Below are positions 37,350 through 50,141 of a stretch of DNA of 64,000 nucleotides, piece after piece. The translations under genes and the position numbers were made by a program. This DNA comes from Mactromeris polynyma. Taxonomy: Eukaryota; Mollusca; Bivalvia; Venerida; Mactridae. Position 1 is the stretch's first letter. Each line of letters begins with the position of its first letter. Below the pieces are notes generated by a model. That model ran no database searches. It was not told the DNA's origin and saw nothing but the letters and a program-made list of their open reading frames with translations. The DNA lies in contig JASFXZ010000005.1 in NCBI GenBank assembly GCA_032209605.1, forward strand, positions 26,152,905 through 26,216,904. Reading direction: 5' to 3'.

Positions 37350-40311
37350 GTAATATAAAACTAGCCGAGTTAGACAGCAAGCATATTATAAAAGTGAGGG
37401 AGAAAGGCAGAGAAAGCTATATTCACAAATATTGGTCTCCGTCAACACTATATGTATATCAACTATATGAATAACAGCTGTATAAAGTAGGTATACAGCA
37501 TTTCTATTTTTGCTAGGTGAGAAATTTCTGTGCAATTTTAAATGTGTTTTTGTTTCCATTTGGCAGGGATCTCTGTCTTGGATTCATACAAAATTTACCC
37601 TTCATGAAGCAGAAATTTTGTACTGGTCTAAAAATAATTTTTATAACTAAAATAAGTCAATGATTGTATCTTTGCTAAAAAACTTCATTTCATAAAACAT
37701 GTATATGTACACATTTGGTATCATCTTCTGTCTGTATAAAACAAGAATGGGGAATCATGGAGATCATTTTGATAGGTAGTGATGGATGGGACTACATAAA
37801 CAACCATGGTAATGTGGCGACTATTCCAGTCATTAGGGTGGATGAAGACCACAGATGAACACCTGGGTAAACCCACCGGCCTTCCACAACCCAGCTGGAT
37901 ACAAATTCTACATCCTGGGTAAGATTTGAATCAGCAACGGTGAAGAAAGTGATTTGAAGTCAGCAACAATAACCACTCTGCCAAGGGTAGACAGCAGAAC
38001 ATGTTACAAAATACGAGCAACAGCATTTAAATTTTTCATTTATTTAAAGCATACCACACAAGAACAAGATAAGTAATTTCATTTCAAGATTTCTTTTATA
38101 ACAAAAAAAATACTTAAACAGAGGAAAAGTCATTAAGCAAGAATAAAGATGATATATAATGAAACATATGAAGTACTTCATAAAGTCTAAACACATCAAA
38201 TAAATTGTTTGTCATTATTTATACAAAACTTTTACGAGTAAATAATTCCAAAAGTTTGTGGGTGTCTTCATTGGCAAAACAAAATCTGGCATGAACAAAT
38301 AAAGTCACATTGACTGGAAACACAGAAAAATCTGCATCCTCCTCAAGTCAAACAGGTATGGTTAAAACATATTCCAGAATGCGTAATACAGACTTTTGAG
38401 TTTGGAAATTGTATACAGTACAACCTGACATTCAACAATGCTGTATTGAATGTGTCAGCTAATGGAAGGTGTATCTGTATAAATATATAATTATGATATA
38501 TTAAATAAAACTCTAAAAATAATAAAATTGTAAAAAATATTGATATATATCACAGTTCTGTATCACAAGAAAAGGGTATGTTTAAAAAAAAGCTTCAACA
38601 AATATAAACGTATATCAAACATATAATACTGTAGTGGTTGGAATTTTCACAACACGGTGCACAACATTACTTAACAATAATCACAAGCTAAATCAATCTG
38701 CAAACAGAAATATGACCTTTAATGTAGCAAATAACGTAAGATTTAAGTACACTGGATTTGTTTTTCTCAATTTCCACATTTAAGGCAGTTTCATTAGTTG
38801 CAAACATATCAATCATAAAAAATTGGTCATAACATGTTTTAGCAACAAATCTAAAAGTGACAAATAGTTATCTGTTGTAAAATGTTAGCAAAATATTACA
38901 AGAATTTATTTTAACTTCATTTCATAAGTCTTCAGTCAGTATTCTAAGAAGAACACAGTATTATAAGGTACATACATACAATAAAATGTAACAGAGAAAT
39001 TAGTGCGTGCATTGAAAATATAACCACACTGCAGTGATTGTTAATATTATATACATATTTATGACCTGTCTCATCTGCAGTTTTGTAACATAAAACTCAT
39101 AAAAATTCAACATTAAAGACAAACCTCTTATACTTATAAAGGTGCATAGTATGAAGATAATTGCAATAAAGCAAATGGTAAAATAACTGATAATGCTGTT
39201 TAGGTTTATCAATACAAATATACAAACATAAATGTACAGAATTGTCTTCTGTACACACAAAAATGACTCATATCTATACAACACAGAGTAACACATTTGT
39301 TCTGACAGATTTCACTGGCAGTTTTCAAGAGGATGATATCCTTCTTCTATCATTTGCAGCTAACATCGTTTTAAAGTATGTCAAGAATATAAAGTTGGAT
39401 GGTAATTGAAAACTGTATAAAGATGTAATCTTTTTTATTCCTTTGAAAATTCATCTACAGAACTGTTTCAAAGTAACATTTAACTTGCAGTATGAAGTTG
39501 AATGTCTATCCATGTACATTGTTCAGAAAACAGGTTTTATAGAGAAACAAAAAAAAACATTAAAAACCTGGGCAGATCAATTGTCGAAATGAAATGTACA
39601 CAACTGTAACACAAACTTTACTACAATGACATTTGGTGATAGTCAATCATTGGTGTGTTTGTATCATCTGTTGCTATTCCATTGCCTTATGATACCATTT
39701 CAGGTTTTCAAATCTTGCAGAAAAATGGAAATAACAAGATTCACAGAACATTAACACAAAAAATACACAAGCTTGTACCATTATTGACAAACATCAATAA
39801 TTTCTTGACTAGTACACTAGTATTTATTAATTCTTCCAGTTAATATAAAAAATGTCAAAAAAAATATTCTGGCAATGATATAATAATTTTAAAACCTGTT
39901 GCCAGAACAACCATAAAGCTTATAAAACTGTAACCAATTAAAGCCATTTTAATAAAATACTCAAAGTACGTAGACACAACACAACAAGAACACAACAGTA
40001 ACAAAATATGACTCAGTCATAGACAATTGCCAAAGTGCTTTAACAAAAAATAAAATAACCTATCTATGATGAATGTGCATTATATAAATCACATGTGTTA
40101 CAGCAAATGATGAAACCTTTATATACTATTGAAAATACACTTCGTAATAAAATCCTTAGAAAAATAAAGGTTTTTAGGATTTTCTACAAAAAAATAGCTT
40201 GAAAGTTGAAATAAAACATTTCAAAAACCCTCAAAATGTCATCTCGTTCAAATCATCTCCAGTAAAAAGCAATTATGAAGGAACACTCCACAAAGTTCAG
40301 CTAATCTTTTT

Positions 40312-40580
40312 CAATTAAATACTGATTTGATTGCAATTACATACTGTTTTGACTGTAATTAAATACTGTTTTGATTGCAATTACTAGTACATACTGTTTT
40401 GACTGTAATTAAATACTGTTTTGATTGCAATTACATACTGTTTTGACTGTAATTAAATACTGTTTTGATTGCAATTACATACTGTTTTGACTGTAATTAA
40501 ATACTGTTTTGATTGCAATTACATACTGTTTTGACTGTAATTAAATAATGTTTTGATTACAATTAAATACTATATTAATT
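40312..40580. repeat. 44-bp tandem repeat built from two 22-bp halves
   Basis: The halves TACTGTTTTGATTGCAATTA and TACTGTTTTGACTGTAATTA (each plus two bases) alternate for about six dimers. Edges decay at both sides. This is a higher-order array: the dimer was amplified as a unit. It lies downstream of the SPMIP7-like gene. Confidence 0.9.
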
Positions 40581-41458
40581 ACTCTTTTAGTTAAAAAGGT
40601 TTTTAATCATTAAGAACATCTTAATAAACATTACTTTACAGCCATCAAAGCAACACAACTGTAAGAACAATAAACTTCTTTATACTGAATAAAATTGAAT
40701 AAAAAACAACACTTGTATATATATAAACATTAACAACAACATGGTTCCATACTACTGACAGAAATTGTCCTTAAAAATACTGTATACAAATTTTGATTTC
40801 ACTTGCAAATTCTTGAAGGCAGTACATAAGAAAAGAATATCACACATATATGGAAACATTTTCACAAACAAATTACTCCCAGAGATAAGAAATATGCGTT
40901 ATAAATAAAGCAGTTAAATAGAAAACAGAAGATGCCTAATGTTAATGACTGAAAGACATACATTTGTACATTAAGTCAAAAGAAAGTAAGATTTTGTTTT
41001 GATTAATACATTTTCGACTTGATAAAGCTGACTAAGTATGAGCTACTGTACAAACCACATACTTTAGTTTTCCAGCAATTTTTGATGTACGACTTCAAAA
41101 CCATCTTTTGGTGCAGTCTGGCCAATCCAGATGATGAAAATAAGACTGTTCCAGTTATTAGACAAATCAGACCATGAATGAAATTTTGCCTATGAATGGA
41201 CAAAACTCTGATGGTATTGTAATAAGTATAACAATATTTTATATGAGCTTGAACATTCCGCACAAAATATGCCACCAATGAAGTAATTACAGTAGACAAA
41301 TCATCAGAAATAATTAACAATATACATTTTCGTGCAATTTAGTATTTGTTGTGCATAACAATATTCTTTGTGTACCATGATCCCAAAATAATACAACAAG
41401 TTTAAACAGTTTTTCAATTTAAAGAGTGACCCAGCTCACAAGAATTGAAGTCTTTGAA

Positions 41459-44400
41459 CTAATCTACTTTGTTTGCAATGACCTCTTCTAGTTTATTGAT
41501 TTGGTTGAAAGGGTTGCATGGGGGTACTAGTGTCACCATCTTTGACATTTTTGCTTCACGTTTATGATTCTGATTTGCCGAATCTATTACTGGCTTTTCC
41601 CTGAAAATAAAACAATATTTTATTATACAACATTATATGTTTTAAAATAAAGACCATTAATTTTCATTATTATAACTGTGGCAAGGGCATCTGTAAGAAA
41701 TAGTTTATAAGTTTACAGTATCCCATCAGTTTAACTAACATGTTCCTGGTTCTTTAATGCAGAATCTTTTTTAAAACCTACCTACCCATCCAATAATCTA
41801 GCACAAACAACTTTTATGGAAGGCCATTCTGCAATGACTTACTGAAGTAATGCCTGGTTATGGTGATTATTATATTGATAAATTGAGACTAAATGTAAAA
41901 GCAAGTTTTTACAAGTGCAATTGTATAACACTATATTTCAAAAATGTTTGGGGCACATCACATTTTAAATTCCTTTGTCATGCCAGATACAGTTGTACCA
42001 TATTTGCTAATTCTTTCATAAGGAATGGAAATAGCACAATCAGAATAAATGACATTTAACAGCTTATTAAACAGCTTGTTAAACTTATAACAAAGTGACA
42101 CTGGCCAATCTAAATAAACATCTGATTTTGCCACATATTTATCACACATGTTTTATGCACGGATTACTGACAAAGAGGATTAGCAAGATCAGTGCATTAC
42201 ATAATTCAATATTTTAATTACATGTTTAACAAAGTACTATGCTTTCAGATACAAAGATATAACATAGTGATTAAACATGATCTCTTATAAGGTCAATGCT
42301 TGTTTTACATTTCAACAGAACATTGAACCCTAGTGCAAGTCATGTTACTATCACAGAGGAGAAATGTTGTCACAAAACATATAGGCCACAATAAACAATG
42401 TAGCAAGTTGCACAGGGTAGGTATGGACCTGTACATTATTGGTATAGTACTCAAAATGAGAAAACATCCAACAGAAATACAAGAAATACATACTTATGAA
42501 CAAGTTTTGTAGTGCTCTGACTGTTGGGTGGAGTTGGTCGACTGTGAGCTGGAGCATACTGCCCCTGGAACAATGTACTACCGGTATAACCAGGAATATT
42601 TGGTTTACTGAAATATATAGACATACACTGTACACAGTTAAATTTTTAATTCATGTTATATCTATCAGCGAATATAAATCTTTTGCATACCAACTGGCAG
42701 TTGATAGCTATGAATTTTTATCAACATAATTGGTCAAAACAATCATTCTAGTTGACATAATGAATTGAACAAACTTGGTATAATTTCCACAGACACGAAG
42801 ACGGTAATGACCAAGAAAAAAAACTCTTCCTACCAAGTTGTCCACTCTTGACTTAAAAATTCAACAAGTAGATATCTCTATTTTTACTTTGTGCAGATTT
42901 AGTCACATCATTAATAGATAAAGATGGGCCAAAAGATAACAGCTATGAATTTACTAATTAAAGCCATATAACACACTGGATAATCAAACATATTCTTAAA
43001 ATGCACAATAGGAGCTCATACTACATGGCATTGATCTAGTTATCAAAAAAGCTTACTGTGATGTTTCACTGTATCGAGGTATTGAGACACGTTTGATTGT
43101 AAATGGATTAAATTGTTCCTGAACGTTGTCCAGCTCCTCCAGGTTCACGGCACCCACACCTCCACCGTATCCTGGTATATGCTGCTTTCTAGGTGGCTGA
43201 CTACAGCTGTAAACATACATAAACATACAAGTCAGTGCTCTCCAAAAATTGAATAAACTGCTTATCAAAGCAACTAGCATGGGCTTATCATAAAAATCAT
43301 TTCTTTGCGCTACCCTTCCACAAATTTTGGGGTAGGTACTACCTTACAAGTAGGATGGCTGAATCTTTTTAAGTGTTTAATTTTTGTTTTTTTAGGAACA
43401 AAATGCATCTAAGAGCCAAAACAACTTGAATCTGGCCACTTAAACATTGCTCGGAGGGTATTGCACACAACACCTTGATGAAGTATTTTCACATTTTCTG
43501 TAGCAAATTTTCAAGCAACACCACTTGAATGTACCCAGCACTTAAAGATCAAGCAATAATGGAACTCTGCTTACGACAAACATCTTGATTAATGAAATCA
43601 CTGCTTCTCATTGGAGTAAGGGAATTATCAGCCATGATATTTCACATCTGGCTTGAAACCTGGAACCACTGGTAAGGACAACTAGCTGCTATGCATAATT
43701 TACTAAATACTCATAAGACTTAGTTCAAACCAGCATCAAAAGGCACAAACACATTTTACTAGTTTGAAATTTCAATGTGATATTTCCTGTGTTTGTCATT
43801 AGGAAAGTTATAATTTTGTATTGGTCCTAATGAATCAAGGACCTGTCTGAAGACATCAAATGTATGACACTATTTTTACACTGTAGTTTGAAATCGCATC
43901 ATTTACAAGTGGCTGCCCACTCAAGTTTCACAGTACATGTATTTACTAATTGAATTACTAGATACATCACTTTTGGTCTCAAAAACCATCACGGTTACAT
44001 GCAAGTACTTACAATACAATAGGAGCAGTCTTATAATGTGCATTTCTTTTCTGAAACCAGTCCCAAGATCTTCCAGTATTCTGAAAACAGAACCAGTCAA
44101 TGAAAAACAGAGAAACAAGTCAAGATATATCATTTAACCAGACATCATAAGAAAAAGAAACAAAGCAGAAAGTGAGAGCAAAATGTTCATAATTGGACAA
44201 TATTATCAATAAAAAGTTTGAAATATAGCCATATAATTGTGGCAAATCAATTAATTTTCAATTAAATACAAGTTTACCATTATAAATAACTAGATAAGTC
44301 TTTCAAAACTAATACTTTTGTTCAAATGAGCATACATTTGTATATTGATAACAAGGAAGCAGGTATATTTGGTAATAATTGGAAGGAGGTGGACACCAGA

Positions 44401-46629
44401 AAAACCTTCAACACATTCATTATTCTTGTATTTTTCTTTGCTTTTGTCTTGTAATATGCTCCAGAGCATTAATTCTCTAACTTCTTTGAAATATTCCACA
44501 ACATTTTTATTTCTTTTTTCATTGAAAGATGTTCAAGTTAAACTGTAACATGTACCTGCCACTCCTGAGCACCAGGATCATATCTCTGTAAGGTATATGT
44601 CTGTGATATCATATCTGGTCGTTCTTCTAATGTAGATGTTGGTGCCCATTGTTTTGGTGGCAACATTGTGTCCCAAGGCACGCCTTCAAATGATCTGGAA
44701 AAGAATGCATGTATATTTAAGGGTTTAGCACAAAATGATCATAAATGCCTCTTTACCAAACTGAGTTACAGTTGCTATGCACAAAATATTTGATGTATTG
44801 AAGTCTAAGAACCAATTACAATTACTCCATTACCACATATGTGGGTTTATACTCTTAAAGCCGAGACTTACGGTCAAACTAAAAACCTTGTTTGTTCTTC
44901 GTGTACCTTTTATAATCTAGAACTAGCAGACTAGTAGATAAAAAGTCAAAGGTCTTCCAGGTTTTATATTAATGCTTAAATTGTCTCATGAAAATGGCAG
45001 AGGAACTGGTCATTCATTTAAACAAACCTATAATTATGTGAATTGTGATTTGAACTTTCTTGACAATCCACACTGAAACAGAATCACAAAAAAAACTTTT
45101 GAGTAATAAATGTCATCCATTATTAGACAGAAATATTCTCACTTTTGAGTTGAAGTACTGTACTGATATTTCATTGCCAGGTGATCCCGTCCATCTCTAC
45201 TTTGCTCCGATGGTGGCTTCTCTACAAACATCGACTGAAGCCAGAAAAAGGTTAAGACACAATGATTCAATTTAAAAACAAAATTCTGTACGAATGAGTA
45301 CCAAAATTCTTAATGCCAAAGAAGAAAAACTTCAAACTCTGATGTGCATGAATTGTATTTTACATTTTGTTAAATAAAATTAATATACTGCCACACATGC
45401 TGATTAAACAAGTTTTCTTGTAGAAAATGGAATTTTCAAGTGAAACATGGCCAGAAAACACTTTTCGAATTTGGTACAGAAAGTATGGGTGTCCATTGTA
45501 TTATTACCTTTGCTCTTCTCAAGTCTAGAGCCTCTGGAGGTGTTTTTCTTGTGTCATAAGCACTTGTCCAGCCTGTAATGGTAGAAGATAATAGTTAATG
45601 TCATACGCCAAGGTTGATCTCACGGATGATAAAAATATTTGCGTTCTTTATACAAATATCATTTACAAATGCACAGTACGTCGATTCAATGTACATTGGA
45701 ATTATATAACCATTGTAACAACTTCAAAAAGAGACCATTAGACCAAGAAGTATGTATACATGTTCATAAACAGACGAACAGTACAAACAAACACATTGAA
45801 CAAAGCTATCTGAATGAGATCTACTATTTAATCAAGTATGAAGCAAAATTCCAATATAACTTATAAGATAATTTAAATAGATAATAAATGTACATATACT
45901 ACACTGGCTGCACATTTGATTGAATTCTGTTTGACAACATATTGTATAACCAGTCAGTTGCTGAGCAAATCTTGCCAACAATCATCAATCAGGTTTTAAA
46001 TTTAGTTCAATTGAACTATCAACATATATTTTCGATCTGAAGATGTTAATGAAAGTAACTGTGTTTGTAAGATATATTCATTACTAGAAACAAATACCTC
46101 CTAGTTGCGATCTGATCCAAATATCTGATGTTTTCCGGCTATTCCAAGAAGACGGGCAACCTGGCTCGTATGTATTAGACCTTCGTAACTCAGGTGGGGC
46201 AGCCAATTCTTTCTTTCTGTCGGAATCTTTCGACTGTGGAGGGGCGGCTTGCGGTGTATGGCTCAGCTGCACGAGCGATCTGATTTTTTGGTGGCCCGTG
46301 TTCCGATCAACATCACCACCAGCGCTGACAAAACCGGACACTGGGTCAACAATGTTGTCATAATCACGATACGGAGCCTCGGCTCTGTAGTCCCCAGTAT
46401 CATTCCATCTTTTATATGCAAAATTCTTCAATTCCTCTTGAAACGAATCAACGTCTTGTCGACCAGAAAGAGAGGGGAATTTCATGTGCCTAATTCGTCG
46501 CTTTTCTTCGATTTGATTGACGGCATGTCCACCTGCATTTGCATCTGTGTACATATAAGTTCTTAAATTTGGTCTGGTTTTCAAATTCGAGTCTGACAAT
46601 ACCGTACCAGAAGCAATTACGCCTGTCAT
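41459..46629 (-). CDS. Sperm microtubule inner protein 7-like (SPMIP7/SPATA48 family), complete, 8 exons
   Basis: Exons on the minus strand: 46629-46098, 45572-45508, 45234-45143, 44694-44556, 44080-44013, 43206-43057, 42607-42494, 41600-41459. The sum is 1302 nt: 433 residues plus stop, with consistent phases. Hydrophilic, no signal peptide or membrane segment. Two IPGY motifs (309-312, HIPGYGGG; 353-356, NIPGYTG) are a hallmark of axonemal microtubule-lining proteins, and the end (LVPPCNPFNQ) resembles SPATA48. Other stretches: GWTSAYDTRKTPPEALDLRR and SFEGVPWDTMLPPKQW. By family it would bind the inner wall of doublet microtubules in sperm flagella or cilia. Exon 6 has an alternative in-frame acceptor 6 nt downstream (adding or dropping CS). 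I am sure of the gene model; the precise family member is from memory of human SPATA48, so no symbol is given. Confidence 0.8.
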
Positions 46630-46851
46630 GATTCTGTTATTCGTGAGTTGTTTTACACCATAAATCCAGAATATTTACCTGTTTTCAGTGACTGACAATT
46701 CGTAATTGTTTAACAATACCTGAATTAAAGTTACTTTAATTGTCCGTACGCCATACTTTCCGAACAGGTGTAAACTTCCTCGGTTACCCTGAGACACGAC
46801 GGAAATGTACATATAAGGAAGTTTCCGTAAGCAGGTGCGCTTAAGCTATAA
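46630..46851. promoter_or_regulatory. Promoter region of the SPMIP7-like gene
   Basis: Only about 220 bp separate the start codon from the edge of the inverted-arm element. GGTTACCCTGAGAC (about 46782-46795) is a weak X-box-like match. No TATA box is evident. Confidence 0.3.
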
Positions 46852-47734
46852 GTCAAGTCGTACCTTCACCATTTCGTACCCTCCAAAAGTTGGTCATCTC
46901 GTACCATCGCCTTCATCAAGTCGTACCCTCGCATTAGTCAGGTCGTACCCTTGATTTGACCACGGAATTAAATAGCCACGGTTAATCGCATTATTTTTCG
47001 AAGCGAGTGTAGATCTATGGGAGTCCATACGGGCATTCTTGAAATATTACAACATAGATATTGTTTACTTTTGGTTTCTAAATGTATTATTTTTTTCTGC
47101 ATCTTACTTAGAAGTAAAATTTGGTCTTAGATTTCTATATCGATACAATTATCGTAAAATATATCACAAGGTCATCCACGGGTTTTGTGGGTCGAACTGA
47201 CTGAGGACGCATCATGAATTTGACAGACGATACAATTTAATATTGACGTTTAACATTATCAGTCTTTCGTGACCAGTTATAGGAGATCGCCCTGCGAGGC
47301 TGAAACCATAGATTATCAAAGTTGAAAACGATTTATTTCGCGAAATTAATTGAAATTTACAACCAAATCGTCAATTATTTCACAGCCCTGACCAGTTCGA
47401 CGATAAAGTTAGTGCTCGAACCACAGAAACTTTTAAACATAGACTAAGTCGCGCTCAATATTTAAACTAATATCTGCGCTCTCCCCCCGTTGACAATTAC
47501 GCCAGAAGTGGGTCCTGTCAACGTAACAGATACAGACAGATCTATACAGACCCTGTTAATACAACCTAGGGCCGTATAGTGTGTTCCAGTTACAACATAA
47601 GCATATTTTATATCAATTAGAGGACAAATGAGCTCATTTTGATAATAAAAAGCAGCGTTTCTAAACCCTTTGAAATGAAAAACGATGCAGCACATTAATG
47701 TCATAATGTAGATGGTCCGTTACCATTGTCGTTT

Positions 47735-48148
47735 GTTAAATTTGTGGTCAAAGGGAAATAACTCGATCGCAGTCATTAATTTCTAATGGCCAAAGGGAAA
47801 GAACTCATGTACAAATTCTTGTTAATTTCCGTAAAAGTTCGGAAGGAGAAAAAAATAGCCGAGGCGATCCGATCGCCATCTTACTATAATCGCAATATCT
47901 CGACAAATTCCACTAAAATAGCCGAGATGATCCGATTGATGTTAAATTTGTGGTCAAAGGGAAATAACTCGATCGCAGTCATTAATTTCTAATGGCCAAA
48001 GGGAAAGAACTCATGTACAAATTCTTGTTAATTTCCGTAAAAGTTCGGAAGGAGAAAAAAATAGCCGAGGCGATCCGATCGCCATCTTACTATAATCGCA
48101 ATATCTCGACAAATTCCACTAAAATAGCCGAGATGATCCGATTGATGT
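47735..48148. repeat. 206-bp tandem duplication
   Basis: Two successive, essentially identical copies (47735-47940 and 47941-48148) start at GTTAAATTTGTGGTCAAAGG and end at CCGATTGATGTTA. The near identity shows the duplication is young compared with the decay of the surrounding inverted arms. Each copy also holds a degraded inner repeat of CAAAGGGAAA(T/G)AACTC. Confidence 0.95.
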
Positions 48149-48663
48149 TACAAGGATAGGGTTAAAACACGACCCGACCGTAAAACACAGTACGGCCTGA
48201 AGGAAAACACGGCCCTACCCATTTACTTGTTTTGTTTGTTAAGATATCTTAAAAATTATTTTTACATCTTAGAGGGCACCCTCGTGGCTACCCCTTAAAC
48301 GTTTTATATTGAATGTATCAGAATTAGAAGTTTATTTAATTTTTCTAAAAGTCGTTCCGTTTTTTTTATCAAACTTTCGGCCGAAATTGAAAACACGACC
48401 ATACCCCTTAAACATTTTTTTAAAAGATATCTAAGGATTTTAAGGATAGCCACAAGGGTGCCCTCTAAGATGCAAGAATAATTTTTAAAATTAAGAAATT
48501 AAGTGGTAGCTAGCGCCGTGTTTTCCTTTACTGGCTTGCGTGGGGAGGCACTGTCTTGTGTATTTGGCGTTCCCTGTAGTTACGTATATTCTCTCTCTTT
48601 TAGAGTAGCCAGGTTAGCTTTAGAGCCGTGCTGTATTTTACGGCATGGCCGTGTTTTAAACCT

Positions 48664-48898
48664 GCCGTGCGTTCGGTTAAGGCTAACACTCGCACGAGTA
48701 AGAAACTGTGCACGCATTTTGCAACCGAACGCTCTGTTTGCCAAAAAATTCGCGCCCACTGTGCGCCCACTCGCTCGAGCATCTCCGAGGTAGCTAGCGA
48801 AGGGCGCGTACTTTTTGGCAAACAGAGCGTTCGGTTGCAACATGCGTGCACAGTTTCTTAACTCGTGCGAGTGTATTAGCCTTAACCGAACGCACGGC
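48664..48898. repeat. Near-perfect GC-rich hairpin, ~95-bp arms, 44-bp loop
   Basis: The left arm 48664-48757 (GCCGTGCGTTCGGTTAAGGC onward to CGCGCCC) pairs with 48802-48898 with only a few mismatches and 3 extra bases. It is far richer in GC than the window. The arms contain the inner motif TGCAACCGAACGCTC. It may be a MITE nested inside the larger element, or a fold-back stem. Confidence 0.9.
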
Positions 48899-49050
48899 TG
48901 GCCATTCTATCAGTTTTAGACGGGTACACATTTTAACAATAGGGGATAACGTGTTTGTAAACAAACTATCCGATTCCGCGCATGCGCAGTTAACTGGTGG
49001 GCAAAAGGGTAAAAGGCGGCGGCGCCGTACTATACAACTAATATGGAATG

Positions 49051-49560
49051 AAAGACACGGCGGTAGCCATTAATTTCTTTAATATTTGACATACAATAAT
49101 AAATTTGGTATCAATTGAAAGGTAAGGTTCCCAGCTTTCCCACGACATAAAAATATTGAAAATTAGAGGATGTTTTGGTTTTCAAATTAGACTCTGAAAA
49201 TGGGCATATTTCCGTGAAATAAATTTCAAACTGTTTTGTTTCGAAAAACACGGCCGTAGGTATTTCAATTCTCATTTTTACATATGTGCATCAAATCGAT
49301 ACCAGATAAAAGGTTTCCGAAAATAATTGTTTTTATTGAAAATCGGTGAATTTTCTGCATCAGAATGTGACTTTGAAAATGAGCACATTTTACGACAAAT
49401 TATTTTCAATTCGTTTAGGTTCTAAAAACACGGCGGTGGGTATTAGAATTCATATTAATCAATTTATGTGAATAAAGTTGGTACCAAATGAAAGATAATG
49501 CACCCAGCTTTCTAACAATGTAAAATATTGAAATGTGCAAGTTTTCTGATTTTTTTTTTT
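49051..49560. repeat. Three degenerate ~185-bp tandem units
   Basis: Each unit opens with ACACGGC(G/C)GT (about 49054, 49248 and 49428). It then has a TTG(G/A)TA(T/C)CA stretch, AAAG(G/A)T, CCCAGCTTTC in two units, and (where complete) a TGAAAATG(G/A)GCA segment. The third unit is truncated. The ACACGGC motif also occurs upstream near 48210 and 48400. Confidence 0.6.
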
Positions 49561-50090
49561 TAAATGACTGACTTTTCTGTATGTGTATGTGCATAAATAA
49601 TTTGTTATGTGTGAAATGCATCAATAGTAATTGTTAACATGTACGCATATCTAACAAAGACAACAACGTGATATGTTTAATTGTGCTTTTATTTACCTTA
49701 TCTTAATTTAGCCTTAAAACATACTTAGCATTTATTTGAGTGTCATTCATACACACACATATTAAGACATAGCGGTAGATAAATAAATACACATATATCA
49801 CATGTTTAACAGTTTGTCAATCAACATTGTCTTGGCTGGTGCTAGGTTTAAAGAGTTGGTAGTCAGATTTGATAAACAATTAAATTGTATGGGAATAAAT
49901 CTTAGCGAAATGTATTGGTTTGAATGGAGTCTAATGGATTCTTGGCTAGCGCTATCCTAGATTTTTACGTAATACGTAAAGCATATTATCATTGTTCGGC
50001 TGTGCATATTTATTTTCTCTACCAATGACAATGTCTACAAAGCCAAGACTTAGTTTTAAATTATACTAAATTCCTGTACAACTCACGTGA

Positions 50091-50141
50091 TACCACGGAC
50101 ATATATACCATATATATATATATATAGGTCCGTGGTGATAC
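50091..50141. repeat. Small palindrome with CACGGACC core
   Basis: ATACCACGGACATATATACC pairs with the reverse complement of ATAGGTCCGTGGTGATACC around an (AT)n centre. The core matches that of the palindrome at 4092-4132. Confidence 0.6.

Larger units (their letters stand above)
36618..41458. other. Intergenic region, CATIP 5' side to SPMIP7-like 3' side
   Basis: It holds the CATIP promoter (first few hundred bases), one small transposon (37145-37349), and a 44-bp tandem repeat (40312-40580). The rest is AT-rich and probably includes the 3'UTR of the SPMIP7-like gene at its right end. I see no coding exons on either strand. Confidence 0.55.

Noticed and set aside
46249..46566. 105-codon plus-strand frame
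   Set aside because: It is the antisense shadow of exon 1 of the SPMIP7-like gene.
48503..49073. Several overlapping open frames on both strands
   Set aside because: They come from the GC-rich hairpin, where both arms keep frames open in mirrored fashion. No family similarity.
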